This document shows, piece by piece, positions 26,505-32,028 of a stretch of 32,028 bases of DNA. Below the pieces are notes generated by a model. The model searched no databases. It was not told where the DNA came from and saw only the letters and a program-made list of their open reading frames with translations. The translations under genes and the position numbers were made by a program. This DNA comes from an uncultured Anaerolineales bacterium (GTDB lineage: Bacteria > Chloroflexota > Anaerolineae > Anaerolineales > UBA4823), in NCBI GenBank assembly GCA_903872065.1, contig CAIQJJ010000395.1:1-32028 (forward strand), in the 5' to 3' direction. Every line of letters starts with the position of its first letter. Position 1 is the stretch's first letter.

Positions 26505-27377
26505 CTACTCGTAACGAACCTGATCGCCCTGAACGATCATTTTACGCCGCCGGTACGCCCAGCACATATAGGAAACCGTGACAAAAAAGCTGGCCGGCAA
26601 ACGGTGCATCCCGACCATCTTGGTACTTAAAACAGTGGTCTTGCCGCCAAAACCCATCGGCCCAATCCCCAATTGGTTTGATTCCTGGGTCAGGCGTTGT
26701 TCCATCGCCGCCAGGCTGGGATCAGAACTGGCCTCATCCATTTTGCGGAAAAGGACCTCTTTTGAAGCGGCATATCCTGAACCGCGATCCCCGCCAATGG
26801 AGACTCCCAGAATCCCCGGCGCGCAGCCCTGCCCCTGCGCCTTCTGCACCGCGTCCAACACCACCTTGCGCACCCCGGCCAGGTCACGCCCGGCGCCAAG
26901 TTCATTGTTTGGCAGAGAATACTGCGCCCCCACATTTTCGCAGCCGCCGCCTTTGAGCATCAATTCTATCGTCAGGATGTCGCCTTCCACTTCTTCAAAA
27001 TGAATGACGGGGAAATGCTCATCACCCAGGTTATTGCCGGTATTCTTGTCGGTCAACGCGTTGACTGAATTGGGGCGCAAATAGGATTTCCGTGTGGCCT
27101 CGACCACAGCCTCAGTGATCAACTGGCGCAGTTTGCGAGTGGACATCCCTTCGGGATGATAAACATAAAAGATGGGCGTCCCTGTATCCTGGCAGATGGG
27201 GGTAGACTGCGCCCGTGAGAGTTCGACATTTTTGAGGATTGTCTCCAAGGCGCTGCGCGCTGCCGATCCGGCTTCCTCTTGCTCCACCGCGGCGCGCAAA
27301 GACATTTCCACATCTGGCGGCAAATCCGTAGATGTGAGGCGAACCAACTCCAAGACAGGTTCTTTTAAGTCAAGCAT
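26505..27377 (-). CDS. fumA: fumarate hydratase class I, alpha subunit
   Basis: A 290-residue Fumerase domain protein carrying the [4Fe-4S] cluster. Likely ligands are Cys62 (PICQDTGTP), Cys185 (GCAPGILG) and Cys272 (SYMCWAYRR). GGGCENVG and GIGGDRGSGYAA-like segments are family motifs. The gene starts with AGGAGG two to four bases before GTATG and heads the run with the beta subunit, the small membrane protein and selA. It follows the MFS gene by 42 bases. A tartrate dehydratase role is possible but less likely. Confidence 0.93.
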   Translation of the reverse strand: MLDLKEPVLELVRLTSTDLPPDVEMSLRAAVEQEEAGSAARSALETILKNVELSRAQSTPICQDTGTPIFYVYHPEGMSTRKLRQLITEAVVEATRKSYLRPNSVNALTDKNTGNNLGDEHFPVIHFEEVEGDILTIELMLKGGGCENVGAQYSLPNNELGAGRDLAGVRKVVLDAVQKAQGQGCAPGILGVSIGGDRGSGYAASKEVLFRKMDEASSDPSLAAMEQRLTQESNQLGIGPMGFGGKTTVLSTKMVGMHRLPASFFVTVSYMCWAYRRRKMIVQGDQVRYE

Positions 27378-27419
27378 ACTTCCTCCTGGATCAAAATTAT
27401 TTTTGGACAGGCTCTTATT

Positions 27420-28601
27420 TTACTCGCGCTCTGGCCTGGGAACAAAGAATAAAATGCAAATTGGGCCAAACAAGAGCAGCCATAAACCGATCTGTAAACC
27501 AAAATGCTCTGCCACCCAACCAACCAACCAGGCAATCATCCCTCCCAGCAGCCCAAATACAGAGCCGATGGCTTTTACGGTTCCTGAATGCCCACGTTCA
27601 GCAGCGTAAGCTTCACCTTGCATCACGGCATACCATCCCATGGTAAAAAAGCGCATCAAGACCACCAAAACCACTTTTAACCAGGCCCAGGGCGCCAGGA
27701 GAAATGAGGCGTACAAAACAGCGGTCGTTGCAGCGGAATGCCGCAAAATAACCCGCCCCTGGAAACGCTCCAACAAGGGCAACAAGATCAGATCGGAAAG
27801 CAGGCCGGCGGCCATCAAAAAGCTCATCACCAATGCCGTCTGCGATGCGGTTAACATGGCAACATCCGTAAAATAAAGCGCGGCATAGCCGACGAAAAAA
27901 TCTAATACCAGGCCGGCCATTTGTAATAAGATAAACCAACGCAGCAGCAGCAAATTGCGCAGCGCCTGCCGCAAGCCATAGAGCATTTCAGCCGCCTCGC
28001 ATTGAAGCTCTTCCCAGACCAGCCTGCGGCCGCGCTCATGCCCCGTATGCACTGGGAAAGGATGAAAAAAAATGATCGCTGATAAAATTGCCCCGACCAT
28101 CCCCAAGATAACATAAGCCCACCGCCAGCGAAAGGCCAGGAGAAAGGCGCCGGCCAGGAGGAGCGGGGTAACCAGGCTGGCAATCGATCCAGCAACCGTC
28201 CAGCGCGCCATCATTTGCGGCTCGCGCCCGTGATGTGTATCCATCAGAGTTGCTTGTGAGAGGGTCGCAAAAGCGCCGCTTGCCGGAAAACCAATCACCT
28301 CAGCCGCCATCACGATCAAAAAACCAGATGTCCCCCCAACCGCAAACGCTGAAACTGCCAGGATCAACCCTCCGCCTATAATCAGGAATCTGCGCCAGCG
28401 GGTATCGCCAAGCAGCATGAGCAAAGGTTCAAGAAAAGCGTTTAAAATTGGCGGCAAGCCCAACAACATACCTATCTGAGCATAACTCAAACCCAAATCC
28501 TGCTGCAACAAAGGGCGAACAGTGCTGTCTACCGCGTAATAGACTTCATCATAAAAAGCAACCGCCAGAAACAAGATTGTTAACAATTGATTGCTTTGCA
28601 A
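27420..28601 (-). CDS. MFS transporter (second of a tandem pair)
   Basis: A 393-residue major facilitator protein with about twelve helices. Its first helix FYDEVYYAVDSTVRPLL and the loop LGDTRWRRFLIIGGG match the neighbouring transporter, showing a duplication. Substrate is unknown. The start is a TTG at 28601 with AAGGAG four bases ahead; no ATG is in range. A perfect TATAAT (28678-28673, minus strand) overlaps the stop of the upstream transporter and could be a -10 for a separate message, but its -35 is poor. Confidence 0.85.
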   Translation of the reverse strand: MQSNQLLTILFLAVAFYDEVYYAVDSTVRPLLQQDLGLSYAQIGMLLGLPPILNAFLEPLLMLLGDTRWRRFLIIGGGLILAVSAFAVGGTSGFLIVMAAEVIGFPASGAFATLSQATLMDTHHGREPQMMARWTVAGSIASLVTPLLLAGAFLLAFRWRWAYVILGMVGAILSAIIFFHPFPVHTGHERGRRLVWEELQCEAAEMLYGLRQALRNLLLLRWFILLQMAGLVLDFFVGYAALYFTDVAMLTASQTALVMSFLMAAGLLSDLILLPLLERFQGRVILRHSAATTAVLYASFLLAPWAWLKVVLVVLMRFFTMGWYAVMQGEAYAAERGHSGTVKAIGSVFGLLGGMIAWLVGWVAEHFGLQIGLWLLLFGPICILFFVPRPERE

Positions 28602-28673
28602 ATCTCTCCTTGTGAAGCTGAAAGAACATACTGATAGACAAGGCGATCTAGATCCGCGCCAGGTACAACTAAA

Positions 28674-29888
28674 TTATACATGCGAATCTTGTTTCGCACG
28701 CGGCGCAAAAAGGACAAGACAGATAGGCCCAAGCAGCAGCAGCCACATGGCTATCCCCAATCCCATTTGATCTGCAATCCAGCCTATCCCCGAAATCATC
28801 AACCCTCCCAACAGGCCACTCAATGAGCTGATCGCTTTGACCGTCCCCGAACGCCCGTGCGCCGAAACAAAGGCCTCGGCTTCCATCACCGGGTAACAAC
28901 CCAGGGTCGCCAGTTTCACACCCGCCGCCAGGACGATCTTCGTCCAGGCCCAGGGAGTAAGCAAAAAGAGAATGTACAAGGGGATCAGCAGCGTGGCAGA
29001 AAAACGCACCAAACTCCGCCCTGGGAATCGTTCTAATAATGAAATCAACGCCAGGTCAGAGATTAAACCAGCCAACATCATCAGTCCAAGCGCCAACCCG
29101 ATCTGGGCAGAGGTCAATCCAACGATATCAGCAAAATAGAGGGCGGCGTAATCGGTAAATACATCCAACATCAGGTCTGACATTTCAAGCAGAGCGAGCC
29201 AACGCAGCAATTGAGGATTGCGCAGAGTATCCCATGCTCCAAGCAGCAGTTCCTTAATCCCGGCGGCAGCGCCGGCGCCCCGCTCCAACTGGGAAGACTG
29301 CCCACCTGAAAAACTCTGCCGGCCCATTGTGAAAGCCAGGGCAAAGCCCGCCAAGGCAACACTGGCATAAGCCCAACGCCATCCCATCCCCAGGACAAAA
29401 CCGCCCGCCAGAATTAAAGGGGCGATCAAATTGGCCAATGACCCTGCCACAGACCACCGCGCCATCGCATGGGATTCGCGCCCGGGGTTAATATCCATCA
29501 AGGTCGCTTGCGAAAGCGTGACAAAGGCCCCACTGCAAGGAAACATGAGTATCTCGGCAAACAACAAGACCGGAAAGGATTGCGCGGCGGACACCAGCAG
29601 CAGCGCCGCAGCCATCCCCAGGCCGCCGCCAAACATCAAACGCTTGCGCAAAGAAGTGTCGCCCAAGAGCAAAACAAATGGCTCGATAAAGATATTGATA
29701 ATATGCGGCAGGCCCATCAACAGTCCTACCTGGACATACGTCAAACCCAAATCTATGCGCAAGGCGGGGCGCGCGGCATATCCTACCGCATAAGCAAATT
29801 CATCAAAAAACTCGATCAGCAAAAAAATGATCGTCAAGGAGTAAATCGAAAATTGCTGGTAGAATCGCTTCTCATGCGGAGAAAACAT
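28674..29888 (-). CDS. MFS transporter (first of a tandem pair)
   Basis: A 404-residue major facilitator protein with about twelve helices. FFDEFAYAVGYAARPAL, then LGLTYVQVGLLMGLPH and LGDTSLRKRLMFGGG, align with the downstream transporter. Two MFS halves are separated by a charged loop near residue 195. Substrate is unknown; neither copy has a motif that would decide it. The ATG at 29888 overlaps the start of the divergent LysM gene by 15 bases, so its promoter must lie within that gene. Confidence 0.85.
   Translation of the reverse strand: MFSPHEKRFYQQFSIYSLTIIFLLIEFFDEFAYAVGYAARPALRIDLGLTYVQVGLLMGLPHIINIFIEPFVLLLGDTSLRKRLMFGGGLGMAAALLLVSAAQSFPVLLFAEILMFPCSGAFVTLSQATLMDINPGRESHAMARWSVAGSLANLIAPLILAGGFVLGMGWRWAYASVALAGFALAFTMGRQSFSGGQSSQLERGAGAAAGIKELLLGAWDTLRNPQLLRWLALLEMSDLMLDVFTDYAALYFADIVGLTSAQIGLALGLMMLAGLISDLALISLLERFPGRSLVRFSATLLIPLYILFLLTPWAWTKIVLAAGVKLATLGCYPVMEAEAFVSAHGRSGTVKAISSLSGLLGGLMISGIGWIADQMGLGIAMWLLLLGPICLVLFAPRAKQDSHV
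29860..29865 (+). promoter_or_regulatory. -10 box for the LysM gene
   Basis: TAGAAT matches TATAAT at five of six positions and lies eight bases before the ATG at 29874, inside the coding sequence of the divergent transporter. No good -35 is seen at 17 bases. The position suggests a leaderless message. Confidence 0.45.
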
Positions 29889-30560
29889 TATCTTTTTACC
29901 TTCATCACTATTCTGGTGTCATTGATCCTCCTGGCAGCCAGCCAGGAGAGAGCCAGGGCGCGAGCCGAGGACGATGCTTCCGATTACTATACTATGAATG
30001 CGAGCAATCTGTCAGGCAATGCAAAGCCGGCTTCTGAAGCAACGATCGTTCAAACCCAAGCCAGCCCGGTCAGCGCAACGTCCACCATCAGCCCAACTGC
30101 CACCCTGAATGCAACCGTCACTGTGACCCCGCAAGCCGACGGCGCGATCGTGGTGATTGTCGAGGCAGGACAGTCGCTCTACTCGATTGCCGAGGCTTAC
30201 GGCGTCACAGTAAATACCTTGTTGACGCTGAACAACCGCAAGTTGAACGACCGCCTGTACGTCGGCGATAAAATCATTGTGCGCGTCCCATATACCATCA
30301 CGCCAACGCCTGAAATCACCGACACCTTCACGCCGCGGGCGCCTACCGCCACTCGCCGCCCCACCCGCACCGCCACCCTTAAACCTCCCACGCGCACCCC
30401 ATCGCCGACCACCGCCGCGAGCGCCACTGCCAGCCCTACCCCCCCGCAAAACTCTCAGACAGATGCCATTGGAAACATATTGTTGGCGGCGATTGTTATT
30501 TTATTAGTGATGGGCATCGGATTGGTAGGCATCGGCGCGCTGCTCAGAAACAAAACTTAA
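29874..30560 (+). CDS. membrane-anchored LysM domain protein
   Basis: A 228-residue surface protein. An N-terminal signal or anchor (about 6-22) is followed by a Ser/Thr-rich stretch and one LysM domain (about 92-137, VEAGQSLYSIAEAYGVTVNTL then RLYVGDKIIV), which binds peptidoglycan or related GlcNAc polymers. A Pro/Thr/Arg-rich linker (141-195) leads to a C-terminal transmembrane helix (200-224). This is a wall-spanning linker layout. The frame is open much further upstream, but that part is antisense to the transporter; the ATG at 29874 starts a normal signal sequence. No Shine-Dalgarno site lies close enough to it. Confidence 0.85.
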   Translation: MRRKHYLFTFITILVSLILLAASQERARARAEDDASDYYTMNASNLSGNAKPASEATIVQTQASPVSATSTISPTATLNATVTVTPQADGAIVVIVEAGQSLYSIAEAYGVTVNTLLTLNNRKLNDRLYVGDKIIVRVPYTITPTPEITDTFTPRAPTATRRPTRTATLKPPTRTPSPTTAASATASPTPPQNSQTDAIGNILLAAIVILLVMGIGLVGIGALLRNKT

Positions 30561-30613
30561 AGAACCTGCGCATTGCTTTTTTGTTAGGCAAAACCCGCCA
30601 AAGCGTGAAATAC

Positions 30614-30642
30614 TTGCCTTAATCCGCTTTTTATCATATACT
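30614..30642 (+). promoter_or_regulatory. promoter for the second DUF11 gene
   Basis: TTGCCT (30614-30619) and TATACT (30637-30642) are spaced by 17 bases. Transcription would start near 30649, leaving a leader of about 230 bases. Confidence 0.65.
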
Positions 30643-30649
30643 CGCCCTA

Positions 30650-30881
30650 CCTAGAAAGCTCTGATCAGAAATCACGATGCTCAGAGAGGCCTGCCAATGG
30701 CCTTACTATCTAATTGTCCACCATCCTTTCTCACCAACGATTCTCCTCGCTTCGCCAGGAGAAACCTGTTTACTCGCGCTGAACAGGCAATAAGGGGGAC
30801 TAAGAAGTGCGCGCGTACGTTCCATTTTAGTTGTCCAAGCTCGCATCAACTGCGCAAGGAAATTTTACGGAGGTTCTTCAA
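30650..30881 (+). other. long structured 5' leader of the second DUF11 gene
   Basis: No established gene is supported. Three small hairpins can be drawn: AGGCC/GGCCT at about 30686-30704, TTCTCCT/AGGAGAA at about 30739-30765, and CCTGTT/AACAGG soon after. A 62-codon open frame (30697-30885) with AGAGG seven bases ahead ends in a TGA that overlaps the ATG of the next gene. GGAGG (30869-30873) is the ribosome site of the DUF11 gene. It matches no riboswitch class that I know. Confidence 0.4.
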
Positions 30882-32028
30882 ATGACTCAACAAATGTACC
30901 CATCTTCTCATTTTCGCTGGCTGGCCTTTATTGGTGTCCTGATCGCCAGTCTATTGTTGACCAGCGCCTTCCTACAAGGTGTGACAGTGATGACCGCCTT
31001 GGCCAACTCCAGCGAACAAAACCCGGTTCAGGCATCCACGCGCGCGCTTGCTGCGGTATCAGACCTGGAAGTGTCCACCGTCGTTGAGGGATTGTACGTC
31101 AATAACACCGTGCGCCCAGGTGGAGCATTGACCTATACCATTCGCTTTACCAATACAACCGCTGTCCCCATCACCGATACCATAATTACCGCCAAGCTCA
31201 GCAACTATGACGACTCAACGATTGGACGGGGACGTCAGTTTTACCCATGTACAACCCCTACTTACGAGGGTACCCCGCCCACCACCACTCTCTTTACCTG
31301 TACAGGCGGCGGCAACGTCAGCTACAATTTAACCTGGTCGAATGTGAGCCTGGCTGCCGGCGAAACGGGCTTTATCATCTTGCACACCACGGCCGGTTAC
31401 AGTGAAAAATCTAGCTCTGTTTCTGAACCAAACGCCAAAGCCGCGGCCATGTATTTGAAAAATACTGCAACGATTGCTGCGACGGGTTATACAGGCGGCA
31501 GCGCCAGCACCTCCAATATTCTCATTGTTGGCCCACTGTTGCAAATTTCCAAAGTCGCCAATCCCACCTCCGTCTACCCTGGGCGTTACGTGACCTATAC
31601 TCTGACGGCATCGAACCTGGCGCGCGTCGATTCGATCACCGGCACCGGTGTGGTCATCAGCGATGTCCTGCCAGAATCCAGCACTTTCATTGACGCCACC
31701 AACGGAGGGTATTACGACGCCGGCAGCGGAAAAGTGGTGTTTAAACCCAGCGACCCCTTCGGGCCAGGAGCGCCCTCACAGGTATTTTCCTTCCGCATCC
31801 TGGTCAACCCAAGCACCACGGCGGCCACGATCAGCAACTCAACAAGTGAATATGAAATCCGCTCGCGTGAGATCTACTTTAGTCAGACAAAGATCAATGG
31901 CAGCCGGTCTGCGCCCGTCACCATCTTACGTGTGCTGCAAAAGACCTACGTCGCTGCGGATTCAAACATCTACCCAGGGGAAGAAGTCACCTATACCATC
32001 ACAGTTTACAACCCCTACACATCCGCCC
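30882..32028 (+). CDS. secreted DUF11-repeat protein, 5' part (runs off the window)
   Basis: The frame is open from the ATG at 30882 to the window edge, 382 codons. GGAGG lies eight bases ahead. A signal peptide or anchor spans about 12-42. DUF11-like repeats begin near residue 78 (RPGGALTYTIRFTN), 224 (LQISKVANPTSVYPGRYVTY) and 350 (LQKTYVAADSNIYPGEEVTY). The pattern K-x-(10)-PGxxVTYTxTxxN is the same as in the 485-3274 protein, so both belong to one surface protein family. It probably forms part of the cell surface or a sheath. The C-terminus is not visible, so whether it has the same LPLILR-type tail is unknown. Confidence 0.9.
   Translation, partial: MTQQMYPSSHFRWLAFIGVLIASLLLTSAFLQGVTVMTALANSSEQNPVQASTRALAAVSDLEVSTVVEGLYVNNTVRPGGALTYTIRFTNTTAVPITDTIITAKLSNYDDSTIGRGRQFYPCTTPTYEGTPPTTTLFTCTGGGNVSYNLTWSNVSLAAGETGFIILHTTAGYSEKSSSVSEPNAKAAAMYLKNTATIAATGYTGGSASTSNILIVGPLLQISKVANPTSVYPGRYVTYTLTASNLARVDSITGTGVVISDVLPESSTFIDATNGGYYDAGSGKVVFKPSDPFGPGAPSQVFSFRILVNPSTTAATISNSTSEYEIRSREIYFSQTKINGSRSAPVTILRVLQKTYVAADSNIYPGEEVTYTITVYNPYTSA

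Noticed and set aside
29469-29873. upstream extension of the LysM frame
   Set aside because: This part is antisense to the MFS gene. A normal signal sequence begins at the ATG at 29874.

Overview
The window looks like a piece of a Chloroflexota genome, probably Anaerolineae-like. The reasons are an alternative complex III (ACIII) respiratory operon, large secreted DUF11-repeat proteins (one ending in a short LPLILR-type tail that I associate with this phylum), and mixed Gram-positive and Gram-negative style gene content. This placement is inference; the window holds no rRNA or other phylogenetic marker.

Layout. (1) 1-3354: possible end of an upstream gene, a non-coding leader, a 929-residue DUF11 surface protein, and a bidirectional terminator. 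(2) 3362-10807, minus strand: PIG-L deacetylase, then ActA (pentaheme), ActB1 (Mo-like, Tat lipoprotein), ActB2 (four FeS clusters), ActC (NrfD-like), ActD (DUF3341), ActE (monoheme c) and an extra monoheme lipoprotein. ActB1 and ActB2 are separate genes here, and no second NrfD-like subunit (ActF) is present. (3) 10868-12625, plus strand: an AT-richer two-gene unit, an AAA/SMC-like ATPase followed by a DUF3226 TOPRIM protein. Its architecture resembles OLD/PARIS/Gabija-type defence modules, and it is the best candidate here for an undescribed system. (4) 12693-16119: promoter, SAM-I riboswitch with terminator and antiterminator, then metY-metX-metW. metY carries a one-base frameshift in a six-C run. 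(5) 16165-16800: tsaC, then a terminator.

(6) 16979-21690, minus: two paralogous sensor histidine kinases in tandem without a response regulator. (7) 21738-27377, minus: tsaD and an M24 peptidase, then a run of fumarase alpha, fumarase beta, a small membrane protein and SelA. (8) 27420-29888, minus: two paralogous MFS transporters. (9) 29874-32028, plus: a LysM surface protein whose start overlaps the divergent transporter start, a long leader, and the start of a second DUF11 protein that runs off the window.

Together these describe a respiring cell envelope (ACIII, haem proteins, surface adhesin-like proteins), methionine synthesis by direct sulfhydrylation under SAM control, t6A tRNA modification (tsaC and tsaD on opposite strands), and a possible defence insertion. 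Several genes without a Shine-Dalgarno site have a -10-like hexamer 5-10 bases before the start codon, which suggests leaderless transcription. No tRNA, rRNA, insertion sequence or CRISPR array was seen.
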